Shown: positions 33,759 to 42,838, counted from the stretch's first letter. The stretch is 64,000 nucleotides of DNA from Chryseobacterium caseinilyticum (GCF_014837145.1 NZ_JACYFS010000001.1:248001-312000); one strand, 5' to 3'. Translations and numbers: made by a program. The notes: a model not told the origin generated them from the sequence alone.

Positions 33759-34427
33759 ATGAACATACAATTATTGGTTCTGGATATGGCCGGAACAACG
33801 GTCGACGAAGATAATGTGGTGTACAAAACACTTACAAAAGCTGTTAATGATTATGGCTACGAAGTGACTTTAGATAAAGTTCTTGAAATCTGTGCCGGAA
33901 TGGAAAAAGCAGAAGCTATTAAAAACCTTCTCGAAAACATCGGCGGAAATACTGATGATACGGAAGCGATATTCGAAAACTTTTCTGATGATCTGGCTTT
34001 GGCTTATGAAAATCTTAATGTAAAACCTATTGCCGGAACAGAAGAATTTTTATTAAAAGTAAAATCCAAGGGTAAGAAAGTGGTTTTAAATACAGGTTAT
34101 ACTCAGAAAATAGCACAGCAATTGCTTACCAAACTCCACTGGAAAAGCGGTGTGCATTATGATGCACTGATCACTGCCGATGATGTTTCGCAAAGCAGAC
34201 CCAGCCCTGAAATGATAGTCCTGGCAATGAAAAAATTCGGAATTACAGATCCAAAGGAGGTCTTAAAAGCTGGAGATTCCGCCATCGATATTCAGGAAGG
34301 AAAAAACGCAGGCTGCGGAATGACCATTGCTGTTCTGAGCGGCGCACAAACCAGAGCGCAACTTGAAGTGGCAATGCCTGATCATATTTTAAATAACCTC
34401 TCTGAGGCTGAACATATTCTTTTTTAA
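33759..34427 (+). CDS. PhnX-like HAD phosphonatase
   Basis: A 222-residue HAD-superfamily hydrolase. Motif I is LDMAGTTVDE with nucleophile Asp9, matching the DxAGTT of phosphonoacetaldehyde hydrolase. In the cap, AGMEKAEAIKNL aligns with the PhnX segment MGLLKIDHVRAL, placing Lys50 at the Schiff-base lysine. Motif III/IV is KAGDSAIDIQEGKNAG. It is shorter than PhnX (about 265) and fits the PhnX-like group TIGR03351, whose substrate is debated. The reaction would be C-P bond hydrolysis of an aldehyde-bearing phosphonate to release phosphate. The preceding FAD enzyme would make that aldehyde. Confidence 0.84.
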   Translation: MNIQLLVLDMAGTTVDEDNVVYKTLTKAVNDYGYEVTLDKVLEICAGMEKAEAIKNLLENIGGNTDDTEAIFENFSDDLALAYENLNVKPIAGTEEFLLKVKSKGKKVVLNTGYTQKIAQQLLTKLHWKSGVHYDALITADDVSQSRPSPEMIVLAMKKFGITDPKEVLKAGDSAIDIQEGKNAGCGMTIAVLSGAQTRAQLEVAMPDHILNNLSEAEHILF

Positions 34428-34435
34428 TTACTTCA

Positions 34436-34470
34436 AAAACTGATTACCGGAGTTTTCTGTAATCAGTTTT
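34436..34470 (+). terminator. Hairpin between HAD enzyme and phosphodiesterase genes
   Basis: AAAACTGATTAC (34436-34447) pairs perfectly with GTAATCAGTTTT (34459-34470): a 12-bp stem with an 11-base loop. The following bases are T-rich but interrupted. It probably ends the four-gene operon or reduces read-through into the phosphodiesterase gene. Confidence 0.65.
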
Positions 34471-34509
34471 ATTTCGGTTTCCAAAAATTAAATCAATAAA
34501 ATAAATATT

Positions 34510-36363
34510 ATGAAAACAAAACTTTTCTCTCTTCTGGTTCTTGCGTCGGCATTGATGGGCGCACAGACCAAAAAAGTCCTGTTTATCGGGATAGACGGTT
34601 GCAGGCCGGATGTGATGATGTCATCCAACACCCCAAACATTCAGGGATTATTGCCGACCTCAATTTATTCTTTGGATGCCATTACTCTGGCACCGACCTG
34701 GAGTGGAAATGGCTGGAGTACGATGCTTTCCGGAGTATTTCATAACAAACATAATGTGCAGGACAACAATTTTACGGCTCCCAATTTTACAGCCTATCCC
34801 GACTTTCTCTCCAGAATTGAAACGTATAATTCTAATTTGAGAACCATCTCTTTAGCACACTGGGCTCCCATCAATAACAATATTATTCAGAATGCAGATG
34901 TGAAAACCAATTTCTCTACTGACCTTGCAGTAAAAAATGCGGCAGTAAATGCGTTGCAGAATGACAATCCCGATGTACTTTTTGTGGACTTTGATGATGT
35001 GGATCATGCAGGACATTCCTACGGCTTTTCTTCAGCTGTGCCTCAATACGTGAATTCTATCCAAACCACAGATGTTTATGTAGGTGAAATCCTGACGGCC
35101 ATGAAAAACAGAAGTACGTATAATAATGAAAACTGGTTGGTAGTCATCACAACAGATCACGGAGCAACTGATACAGCTCATGGTGGAGCAAACCTTACTG
35201 AAAGAGATATTTTTTCAATTTATTCCAATCCGTCATTTACTCCTCAGCAGATCAGCAAAACGCAGATTCAGAATACGCCAACGTATAACCGTGTGAATTT
35301 TCCTGCAGGAACGTATGCGAAACCATCAGTACAGACCGGTTTTAATTTCGGAACAACACAGGATTTCACCATAGAGTTTTGGGTGAAGCCTAACGCAAAT
35401 TATACCAGCGATCCGGTATTTATCGGCAATAAAAACTGGAATAACGGCAGCAACAAAGGTTTTGTGATTTCAGGATATTCGGGGCAGACCTTTAAAATGA
35501 ATATTGGTGACGGCAGCAACAGACTGGATCTAGTAGGCGGAAAATTAGTAACCAATCAATGGAAACACATCGCTGTAACGTTCGACAGAGATAGTCTCGC
35601 AACAATGTATGACGATGGAGTTCCGGTAACGGTAGGAAAAATGAACACCATCGGTGACATCACGTCCAATCTACCATTAACCATCAACCAGGACGGCACC
35701 AATACTTACGGCGTTAATCTCGCCGCTTCCTACAAAGATGTAAGAATATGGAATGCAAAATTAACGAATGAAGCTATAGTTCAGTGGGCCAATCAGGATA
35801 TAACGGCTTCGCATCCATTCTATTCTAATCTTTTAGCAAATTACAAAATGACTGAAGCCTCAGGAAGCAGTTTGACCGATTCAGGTCCTTTGGCTAATAA
35901 TGCTGTCATTACCGGATCGCCGACGAGAAATCTTCAGACTTCAGAAACATTTACCATCCAGAATTATCTGAATACGCCGAGGCAAACCGACCACTTTCCA
36001 ACAGTGCTCAACTGGCTGTGTATTCCGGTCATGTCTGCATGGGGGATTGATGGAACCAACAGAATTCCTGCCTGCGACCTCGGAAGCCTGGCGGTAAACG
36101 AGCAGGTCAAAAACAGTTCGGATCTTACAGTTTATCCTAATCCGGCCAGAAACGAACTGACGGTGAAATTTAAGTCTGCTGAAAGTAAAATCAACCTGCA
36201 GGTTATTGATTTTTCAGGTAAAACAGTGTTAACTAAAGATGTACAGTCGTCTACGGGTGATTACATTGAAAAATTAAATATTTCAAATCTTCCCAACGCA
36301 ACTTATTTTGTTGTGGTAAAAGAAGGCAGCAAAAGAATACAGAAAACCTTTATCAAAAACTAA
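34510..36363 (+). CDS. Secreted alkaline-phosphatase-superfamily phosphodiesterase with LamG and T9SS domains
   Basis: A 617-residue exported enzyme (signal ALMGAQ). The N-terminal type I phosphodiesterase/nucleotide pyrophosphatase domain (about 20-260) has metal ligands in FIGIDGCRPD (Asp29), FDDVDHAGHSYG and ITTDHGA. The segment APTWSGNGWST aligns with the NPP nucleophile block and puts Ser65 where threonine is usual. A LamG/concanavalin-like domain (about 275-450) and a type IX sorting domain (about 538-617, VYPNPARNELTV) follow. It lies 82 bases after the phosphonatase-like gene. It may release phosphonate or phosphate from an ester outside the cell; substrate is inferred. Confidence 0.83.
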   Translation: MKTKLFSLLVLASALMGAQTKKVLFIGIDGCRPDVMMSSNTPNIQGLLPTSIYSLDAITLAPTWSGNGWSTMLSGVFHNKHNVQDNNFTAPNFTAYPDFLSRIETYNSNLRTISLAHWAPINNNIIQNADVKTNFSTDLAVKNAAVNALQNDNPDVLFVDFDDVDHAGHSYGFSSAVPQYVNSIQTTDVYVGEILTAMKNRSTYNNENWLVVITTDHGATDTAHGGANLTERDIFSIYSNPSFTPQQISKTQIQNTPTYNRVNFPAGTYAKPSVQTGFNFGTTQDFTIEFWVKPNANYTSDPVFIGNKNWNNGSNKGFVISGYSGQTFKMNIGDGSNRLDLVGGKLVTNQWKHIAVTFDRDSLATMYDDGVPVTVGKMNTIGDITSNLPLTINQDGTNTYGVNLAASYKDVRIWNAKLTNEAIVQWANQDITASHPFYSNLLANYKMTEASGSSLTDSGPLANNAVITGSPTRNLQTSETFTIQNYLNTPRQTDHFPTVLNWLCIPVMSAWGIDGTNRIPACDLGSLAVNEQVKNSSDLTVYPNPARNELTVKFKSAESKINLQVIDFSGKTVLTKDVQSSTGDYIEKLNISNLPNATYFVVVKEGSKRIQKTFIKN

Positions 36364-36386
36364 TCGTTAGAATCATTAATTTTTGG

Positions 36387-36421
36387 AGTACAGACTGAAT
36401 TTTTGGTCTGTACTTTTTTTT
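36387..36421 (+). terminator. Strong intrinsic terminator closing the phosphonate locus
   Basis: AGTACAGAC and GTCTGTACT form a perfect 9-bp stem followed by eight T, 23 bases after the phosphodiesterase stop. Confidence 0.85.
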
Positions 36422-36660
36422 ACCAAAAATATAATTTGAATATTGAAACGTTTTCTTTGTAATTTTGAAATTGAATATTTTTTTTGTCTTTTTAACTAGC
36501 AATTTAGTCTCACAAAACGATTAAATGATAGGCATTCTCTACACTTTAAAAAAGGAAAAAAAACGAATATATAGATTTTTATCTTAGTATATGCTACAAA
36601 CTATCAGTATAAAACAATTATTAAAAGTTTTTCATCAACCTCCTTCATTAAAACTAAACT

Positions 36661-37239
36661 ATGGAATTTATTCACTTTATAAATACATCAACTTTAAACA
36701 GCATAAAAGATAAAGGACTTCGAAGGGAATTTCACTATCAGGGTTTTGGAATTTTTGTATATCCATTGATTAAAATTGATTTCAAAGCACCTAACCAGGA
36801 ATTTATTATAGAAGAAAGAGAAATAAATTCCAATTTATCTATTGAAGAATCATGGGAAGTGATCGGTGCGCTACACATTAGGCAAGCAAACGAAAAAGTT
36901 TTAGGCGTTGTTTTTAATCTCAGTTCGGAATTTTGGCCAATAGAAATTAAGATTGACGTGGGAAGTCATATATCTAAAAAATTTGCGAGCGAATTTGATA
37001 AAATAAAGACAGATGTTTTCTATCAAAGCAATTTGAATTTAACGGAAGTTGTTGAAAGCATCTCAGCGAAAAAGTATATCCTTGAAACGAAATTTAAGGT
37101 CATTTCAGAATCTGGCTTAAAATCATTAATTAAATGCTATAAAAAATCTGGTGGCGGAATATGGGAAGCGATGTCAGTTTATTGTTTAATCACAAAAAAT
37201 ATTGAACCGAATATGATAAAACGAATCGTAAAATTTTAA
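36661..37239 (+). CDS. Hypothetical protein, unrecognised family
   Basis: I do not recognise this 192-residue protein. It begins MEFIHFINTSTLNSIKDKGL, has no signal peptide or membrane segment, and mixes beta-rich stretches (GIFVYPLIKIDF, FWPIEIKIDVG) with a helical C-terminus (GLKSLIKCYKKSGGGIWEAMS). The N-terminus is loosely like enzymes that open with an FxHxTx phrase, but no catalytic residues can be assigned. It is monocistronic, and the following 370 bases look like a decayed gene, so it may belong to an accessory island. Confidence 0.6.
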   Translation: MEFIHFINTSTLNSIKDKGLRREFHYQGFGIFVYPLIKIDFKAPNQEFIIEEREINSNLSIEESWEVIGALHIRQANEKVLGVVFNLSSEFWPIEIKIDVGSHISKKFASEFDKIKTDVFYQSNLNLTEVVESISAKKYILETKFKVISESGLKSLIKCYKKSGGGIWEAMSVYCLITKNIEPNMIKRIVKF

Positions 37240-37610
37240 AACAGCTTATCAGCCTCTAGTAGTTAAAATTAGAACTCGTGAGCTGAAATTTTTAGTTTCT
37301 CGAAGAACTCTCTATCAAAGTTGGTAAATCCCAGCCTAAAGTGATGCATCATTTTTAAGTCGCATAAAACATTATTGATAATCTCAAAAAACGATTAAAT
37401 TTTTATGCCGCCGTTGCATTCGGCTTAATAGATAAAAATTTAGATGTTATCATTATCCGAATTCAACAGCTACAGACGCAAATGTTTTAGATTTAGTTTA
37501 GATAATGTTTTCCAGGATTTATTATTGAGGCATCTAGAAAATATAAACTTGATATGAATTTCATTGATCCAAAATACGACAAAACTCCTTTTGACTTTAA
37601 ATTTGATTAA
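37240..37610 (+). pseudogene. Decayed gene remnant, family unknown
   Basis: The stretch has no intact frame but contains coding-like fragments. Near 37403 one frame reads FYAAVAFGLIDKNLDVII. At 37509-37610 an open end reads FPGFIIEASRKYKLDMNF, then IDPKYDKTPFDFKFD and a stop, which looks like a true C-terminus. I cannot name the family. Confidence 0.4.
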
Positions 37611-37644
37611 GAAAACTTAAAACGGCGTAAATTAGTTTAATAAC

Positions 37645-37680
37645 AAAAAAGAAATCCAAACTAATTAGGATTTCTTTTTT
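37645..37680. terminator. Bidirectional terminator
   Basis: AAAAAAGAAATCC and GGATTTCTTTTTT form a perfect 13-bp stem around a 10-base loop, with A/T tracts on both sides. It would end the catalase-family gene on the minus strand (15 bases past its stop) and any plus-strand transcript. Confidence 0.85.
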
Positions 37681-37695
37681 GTTAGATTGCGCAAA

Positions 37696-38820
37696 TTAAT
37701 CAGGCAACTCATCTATGCTGATAGGCTCCACGCGTGGAGATGAATTCATATGGTGACGGTATTTGGATGAAGTTTCGTATGCAAGCTTTCTTACCCTCAT
37801 GATATTGCCGAGAGGTCTATGCTCCGGGAGGCAATGAAATGGATTGAAACTTAAAACATCATCACCATATACGCGCCGGGCAGGGCTGAATGTATTTTGT
37901 GGATGAATAGTCAAGCTGGCAATACCCTGAAACGGACTGTCTTCTTCCATCCATTGTACAGAACCATCCTCAACCGGCATTTTCTCAATATCTGTACACA
38001 GCTGTGCAGACAGTTCATAAACAGCAGTCTGATTTTCAAAAAAGTTTTTTACAATAGTGGTCAGAAAGCTTTCGGGTTCATTTTTTATTAAATCTTCATC
38101 CATATCTTTTCCATGCAATGATGCAACATTCTCTGATTTGGGAGCAATAGAAATTTTAGCTACGTAATCTCCGTACCGGATCGCAGCCATACTGAAATAG
38201 CGGTCACCCAAAATATGCGATCCGGGTATGCTGAAATGATTGGGATCATCTTCTTTTCCAATTAAATTTTTAATTTTTCTTCCCGCAACAAGCATTGCAC
38301 CCTGAACACTCTGGAAAAGCTCAGGAGTATTAATATATTCTTCGACTTTTTTCTGCTGATCAAGATAATCTTTAACTGTTCCTGTTGGGATGATCGGGTA
38401 GTTGACTAAAAGAAAATCCTGAGTTAAAGCATCTCTATCTTCGTCTAAAAACTTTTCTCCTTCCACACCGATAATTTTAATGGCCATTCCCCGCTGAGAA
38501 GATTTTTTGTCTGGTTCTATCATTCCTGGCGCAGTGGAAAAACGAATGATTACCGGGTATTTCCGCGGTTCTTTAAAAAGACCTTGAGCCAGATGTTCAG
38601 GCAGATTGTCATAAATCTCTAATTCACCTCGAAGAATTCCGTGATTTTTGGCATGAGCATCACGCACGGCATGACGATATCTCTCAAACATTATTTTATT
38701 AACTCTCGCCATAGATTCTACCACGGCGCGGCTGTCTTCATCTTCGTTGGGTTGCTTTATTTCGATCTCGTCTGAATATCTTACATAATTTTTAATGTCA
38801 TCTTTTTCTTGCTTATTCAT
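37696..38820 (-). CDS. Catalase-family protein
   Basis: A 374-residue cytoplasmic protein of the catalase-like fold. The distal histidine region RDAHAKNHGILRGEL (about 52-66) and the barrel block YPVIIRFSTAPG are present. The classic proximal tyrosine motif RxFxYxDTQxxR is replaced by RRVYGDDVLSFNPFHCLPEHRPLG, as in the shorter catalase-related group (SrpA-like or heme-binding hydroperoxidases). Its length is well below the 480 or more residues of monofunctional catalase. Peroxide or organic peroxide breakdown is likely, but true catalase activity is not assured. Confidence 0.82.
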   Translation of the reverse strand: MNKQEKDDIKNYVRYSDEIEIKQPNEDEDSRAVVESMARVNKIMFERYRHAVRDAHAKNHGILRGELEIYDNLPEHLAQGLFKEPRKYPVIIRFSTAPGMIEPDKKSSQRGMAIKIIGVEGEKFLDEDRDALTQDFLLVNYPIIPTGTVKDYLDQQKKVEEYINTPELFQSVQGAMLVAGRKIKNLIGKEDDPNHFSIPGSHILGDRYFSMAAIRYGDYVAKISIAPKSENVASLHGKDMDEDLIKNEPESFLTTIVKNFFENQTAVYELSAQLCTDIEKMPVEDGSVQWMEEDSPFQGIASLTIHPQNTFSPARRVYGDDVLSFNPFHCLPEHRPLGNIMRVRKLAYETSSKYRHHMNSSPRVEPISIDELPD

Positions 38821-38877
38821 AATATAGATTGATTTGGTAATGTTGAATTATTTGTAATTATCTCTTATTCTAAAAAT

Positions 38878-38906
38878 AAATCCCCAGTTTGAACATGGGG
38901 ATTTTT
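38878..38906. terminator. Terminator of the lipoprotein esterase gene
   Basis: AAATCCCC and GGGGATTT form an 8-bp stem around an 11-base loop with A/T tracts outside. It lies 31 bases past the stop of the minus-strand esterase gene. Confidence 0.75.
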
Positions 38907-38936
38907 ATATTTAAAATTTTAAATGCAGTTGTAGTA

Positions 38937-40052
38937 CTATTTAAGAGCTGCTTTCAGTTGTTCAGCAGCATAAGCCTGAGCTTCTTTTGCCTGAGGTACA
39001 ACTATGGCCATTCCGTAGAATTCGTGAGTTACACCATCGTAGTTTTTGCTGTTTACCTTCACTCCTGCAGCAGAAAGCTTTTCAGCCAACATTGTTCCGT
39101 CGTCATGTAGCGGATCGATTTCTGCAGTAATAATCGTCGTTGTAGGAAGTCCTGCCAAATTAGCATTTACCAGAGAAATTCTTGGGTCTTTCGCTTCATT
39201 CATATTATTCAGGTAATGTTTTGTGAACCATTCCATCATGGGTTTGTTCAGAGGTTTTGCGCCCGCGTACTTTGTATATGATTTAGTATTCATATCAGAC
39301 TGTGCAATCGGATAGACAAGAACCTGATGTAAAGGGATCATAATCTTTTTGTCTCTGGCCATTATAGAAACGTTGGCGGCAAGATTTCCTCCGGCACTTT
39401 CACCGACCACTGCGATTTTTTTAGCGTCACCTTTAATTGTTGCGGCATTTTTAACTACCCATTCATAAGCAGCAAAAGCATCATTATGTGCGGTAGGAAA
39501 TTTATTTTCCGGAGCTAAACGGTAAGCAACAGATACCACTACTGACTCTGTTTGTTCTGCCAATCCCTGCGCCGACGCGTTGTATACATCAAGATCTGCA
39601 ATAACGAAACCTCCGCCATGGTAGTAAACGATAATAGGGTATGATGCTTTGCCGGTTTTCGGTGTATACACACGTGCGTGAATTTTGCCACCTGCAACAT
39701 TTATATTAATTCCTGTGGTATCAACCTTAGGTGCTGGAACTGCAATATTGTTTTCCTTTACCAGATCCATAACCGCATCGGTAGGTGTATGGTTTTTTCT
39801 TGCTTCTTCCGGAGTAAGTGTTTCAATAGGTTTGTCACCATAGCTTGCCAGCTTTTCCATAACAGCCTGCATTTCTGGCTTGATTGTTTTTCCCCATTCG
39901 GGTGCGCCTCCTGTCGGTTTCAATGAAGAAACATTTGTAGAATCTGCAGACTTGGGATCAACTGATTGAGTTGATTCATTTTTTTTTGAGCATGATAATG
40001 CCACGGTCAACGCACATGCCGCTAATGACCATTTAATCAATTTGTTGTTCAT
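38937..40052 (-). CDS. Alpha/beta hydrolase of the HSL family, lipoprotein
   Basis: A 371-residue protein with a lipoprotein signal (lipobox ALSC, Cys21). The mature enzyme has the oxyanion motif YYHGGGFV (HGGG at 145-148), nucleophile Ser219 in VGESAGGN, an Asp in the region ITAEIDPLHDDG, and the histidine in DGVTHEFYGM. These define the hormone-sensitive-lipase group of esterases acting on short acyl esters. A low-complexity polar linker (about 22-60) follows the lipid anchor, placing the enzyme in the periplasm or at the surface. It stands alone between two terminators. Confidence 0.87.
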   Translation of the reverse strand: MNNKLIKWSLAACALTVALSCSKKNESTQSVDPKSADSTNVSSLKPTGGAPEWGKTIKPEMQAVMEKLASYGDKPIETLTPEEARKNHTPTDAVMDLVKENNIAVPAPKVDTTGININVAGGKIHARVYTPKTGKASYPIIVYYHGGGFVIADLDVYNASAQGLAEQTESVVVSVAYRLAPENKFPTAHNDAFAAYEWVVKNAATIKGDAKKIAVVGESAGGNLAANVSIMARDKKIMIPLHQVLVYPIAQSDMNTKSYTKYAGAKPLNKPMMEWFTKHYLNNMNEAKDPRISLVNANLAGLPTTTIITAEIDPLHDDGTMLAEKLSAAGVKVNSKNYDGVTHEFYGMAIVVPQAKEAQAYAAEQLKAALK

Positions 40053-40295
40053 ATAAGATAATTTTGTGATTGCACAAAAATTATCTAATTATATGCCAAC
40101 AATTATTTCATATGTGCCTGTGAGACAAATAAAGTACGATATTGAGTTTTTGACCTTATCTATTGTAGCGAATATAATGACTAAATTGCATTAATAATAC
40201 ATGATCCCAATATTCAGCTTACCAATTCGTTTAAGACCTTAAACTAATCCGGAAAGTTAAATAAATCTCACAAAAGGATTAAAAATTAAATAAAT

Positions 40296-41183
40296 ATGAT
40301 GACATATAGTTGCGAATTAAAGAAAGGTCAGATGGGTATGCCTACTGGATATGGTAAAGTAATTATTCTACTGGCTTTTTTTGTTGGAATCTTTTTTCAA
40401 GCTCAAACAAATCGATATATTTACGAGTTGCGTTTAAAAATGGATTCGACAGATCATGACTATCAGAAGTATCACATGATTTTGGATATCGGTAAAGATG
40501 AAACCAAATTCTACGGTAGAGATCTTTTAATTTCAGATTCCATTAATAAGAAATTCGGTAATTTGGAATCGAAGCACGTTGATATGACAGGTCAAATAAT
40601 TAAGAGAAAAACCGGTTCATCTACTAATGAAAACTTTCTTAATATCAAATTTGACTACTACACATATAGTACGACAGATCCTATTCATTGGGAGATTGAT
40701 AAGGAGACAAAAAAGTTCAACAATTATATTGTTCAAAAAGCTACAGCAGACTTTGGAGGACGACAATGGATTGCATGGTTTAGCACCGAGGTTCCTTTAA
40801 ATGAAGGTCCATATAAGTTTACGAGACTACCCGGTTTAGTTTTTGAAATTTATGATGATAAAAATAATTTCATTTATAAGCTGGTAAAAAATGAGAAGCT
40901 TCTAAAAAATGTTGATACAAATGATTTTTTAGAGTCAAATTTTGGGAATAAGGCAGTAAAAGTTAATGAAGGCCAGAGAAGGAAATTACTTATGGATTTT
41001 TACAATGACCCCTTTTCTTTTGAAAGAACTAATCTTGCTAATAAGCAGGATCTTAACATAAACATAGGTGGTAATCAAGTGAAAAATGTTGAAGAACTTA
41101 ATGCCCAGGTTAAAACAATGCAAGGGATCATCAGTAAATATAACAATCCTGTAGACTTAAATAAAGCTATAAAGTATAAATAA
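40296..41183 (+). CDS. GLPGLI-family protein
   Basis: A 295-residue exported protein. The family motif appears as TRLPGLVFEIYD near residues 180-191. The signal peptide is MPTGYGKVIILLAFF...FQAQ; the annotated start adds 14 residues before it, so the true start may be the ATG at 40338. GLPGLI proteins are a Bacteroidota family of unknown function, often in many copies and sometimes beside TonB receptors. The C-terminal third is rich in Asn and Lys. It is followed by a stretch of decayed genes. Confidence 0.78.
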   Translation: MMTYSCELKKGQMGMPTGYGKVIILLAFFVGIFFQAQTNRYIYELRLKMDSTDHDYQKYHMILDIGKDETKFYGRDLLISDSINKKFGNLESKHVDMTGQIIKRKTGSSTNENFLNIKFDYYTYSTTDPIHWEIDKETKKFNNYIVQKATADFGGRQWIAWFSTEVPLNEGPYKFTRLPGLVFEIYDDKNNFIYKLVKNEKLLKNVDTNDFLESNFGNKAVKVNEGQRRKLLMDFYNDPFSFERTNLANKQDLNINIGGNQVKNVEELNAQVKTMQGIISKYNNPVDLNKAIKYK

Positions 41184-41244
41184 ACATTTTTTATAAAAAG
41201 TAGATATTATAAATCTCAAAAAACAATAATAAAAAACATTAACT

Positions 41245-41484
41245 ATGGATCACAATACATTAGAAGAACTAAATAATGTAATTTCAAGAATTGTCCGCAA
41301 CATATTAAACAAGGTTTTTTCAAGGCTGTAAGCAGGTTGGGGTCAGCAATATTAGAAATTCCAATCGCAAAATTGGAAGGATATTCAAGATATTAGAGCA
41401 GCCAATGAGTCAAGAGAAAAAATTATTAAAAATGTTGGAGAAAGTGTAAAAGGAAAAATTAGAACATTAAAGAATGTTTCACAA
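41245..41484 (+). pseudogene. Unidentified coding remnants upstream of broken SDR gene
   Basis: An ATG at 41245 opens a 28-residue frame (MDHNTLEELNNVISRIVRN...) that ends at 41331. Further on, a frame reads IRAANESREKIIKNVGES and runs straight into the SDR remnant. The pieces look like the remains of one or two small genes fused by deletion; I cannot identify them. Confidence 0.3.
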
Positions 41485-42017
41485 TTTAACTTTGCTGCAA
41501 AGGTTCAGGAAAAGTTAGGTACGATTACAGCATGGGTCAACAATGCCGGAGTCTATCCGTGGAAAAGTTTTGAAGAGACAGATTGTGATACATTGCGTAA
41601 AGTGATCAGCGTTAATTTGGACGGTCCTTTCTTGATAAGCAAAGCTTTTGTGCCTTTTATGAGAGAAAATAAATATGGACGCATCGTCAATGTAGCAAGT
41701 ACCACTTTCTTCCTGAATGCTCCACAAATGACAGCGTATTTTGAAAGTAAAGGAGGGGTTATGGATTTACCAAGCATTGGCAAGTGAAGTAGGTGCAGAT
41801 GGAATTACTGTTAATGTGATTGCTCCCGGATTGACGAATACTAAATATGTGAGAAATAAAAACGCAGAAATTTACGAATTTCTTCCAAAATCAGGCAATT
41901 CATAGGGATATTGAACCTTAAGACTTGGTAAGTATTGTATCATTTTTGGTTTCTAAAGATTCATCATGTGTAACTGGTCAGACAATCGCAGCAGATGGCG
42001 GACAGATTAGAAACTAA
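41485..42017 (+). pseudogene. Short-chain dehydrogenase pseudogene
   Basis: The remnant reads FNFAAKVQEKLGTITAWV, then NNAGVYPW, VNLDGPF, GRIVNVAST and the catalytic YFESK. Near 41757 it shifts frame, continues ALASEVGADGITVNVIAPG, stops at 41905, and ends in another frame with SSCVTGQTIAADGGQIRN. The N-terminal TGxxxGxG nucleotide-binding part is missing, and at least two frameshifts and one nonsense codon are present, so it cannot be functional. Confidence 0.85.
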
Positions 42018-42059
42018 TTATCCTGATAAGTTGTTAACAGAAAAAAATCCAAATAAGAA

Positions 42060-42567
42060 ATCCTTGCAACAGTCAACTATGCCGTCAACAGTCAAAATAA
42101 TTTCACGACAAACTACCGGTACACCATCACGGCTGATGGAAAGCTAAATGTACATTACTCCATTCTACCTAATGTAACTGTGCCTTCGGTACCCATCGTT
42201 GGTATGCAGATGGAATCTATACCGACACTGAAAAATTTACATTGGTTAGGACTTGGACCATTTGATTCCTATCCCAACAAACGATCTGCTCCAATTTTGG
42301 GAATTTGGGGAGGTTCTGCCACAGGTGAGGAAACCAGTGGTAACAAAGCAATCAGATGGGTAGAGCAGAGTGGAACTATTGGTGGAGTACACGTTTCAAC
42401 TTTAGGATATTTAGAGCATCATGTCTCATCGCCTCAAAAAATTCTGTTATTCTCAGGGGTTTTGGGTAGGCCGGAAAAAAGGCCGTAAAGCTGATGATTC
42501 AATCCCACAGCTATCCACAACTATAGGCCAACCTTTTGTAGGTGAATTTACCATTGAATTAAAATAA
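42060..42567 (+). pseudogene. Beta-galactosidase (GH2) C-terminal remnant
   Basis: One frame from about 42066 reads ATVNYAVNSQNNF, YRYTITADGKLNVHYSI, GMQMESIPTLKNLHWLGLGP and FDSYPNKR, the domain-5 (Bgal_small_N) signature of GH2 beta-galactosidases. It stops at 42488; another frame then gives PQLSTTIGQPFVGEFTIELK to a stop at 42567. The catalytic TIM barrel is absent, so only the tail of the gene remains. Confidence 0.8.
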
Positions 42568-42678
42568 AGTAGGTTATTGTATTTTTCCTTTATGTTTTAA
42601 TTACAACAAGAGAATAATTTTACAGTAAAAGCAATTCAATTATAGTCGATACTTAAATAAAGATTCTTAAAGTAGCTG

Positions 42679-42714
42679 AAAATGGCTCCGTTTTAATTTA
42701 AATAGAGCCATTTT
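42679..42714. terminator. Hairpin downstream of GH2 remnant
   Basis: AAAATGGCTC and GAGCCATTTT form a perfect 10-bp stem around a 16-base loop. It may be the original terminator of the lost beta-galactosidase gene and could also act for the minus-strand gene at 42839. Confidence 0.7.
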
Positions 42715-42838
42715 GTTTTGTGTAATTACGGATAAGCATTATGATTTTTACTACGTAACCAATGATAAATGTCCACTATGGCTTGGCTGTTGCCAATAAT
42801 GGCTGAGAAATACCTACAGTGATCAGTTACAAAATTAA

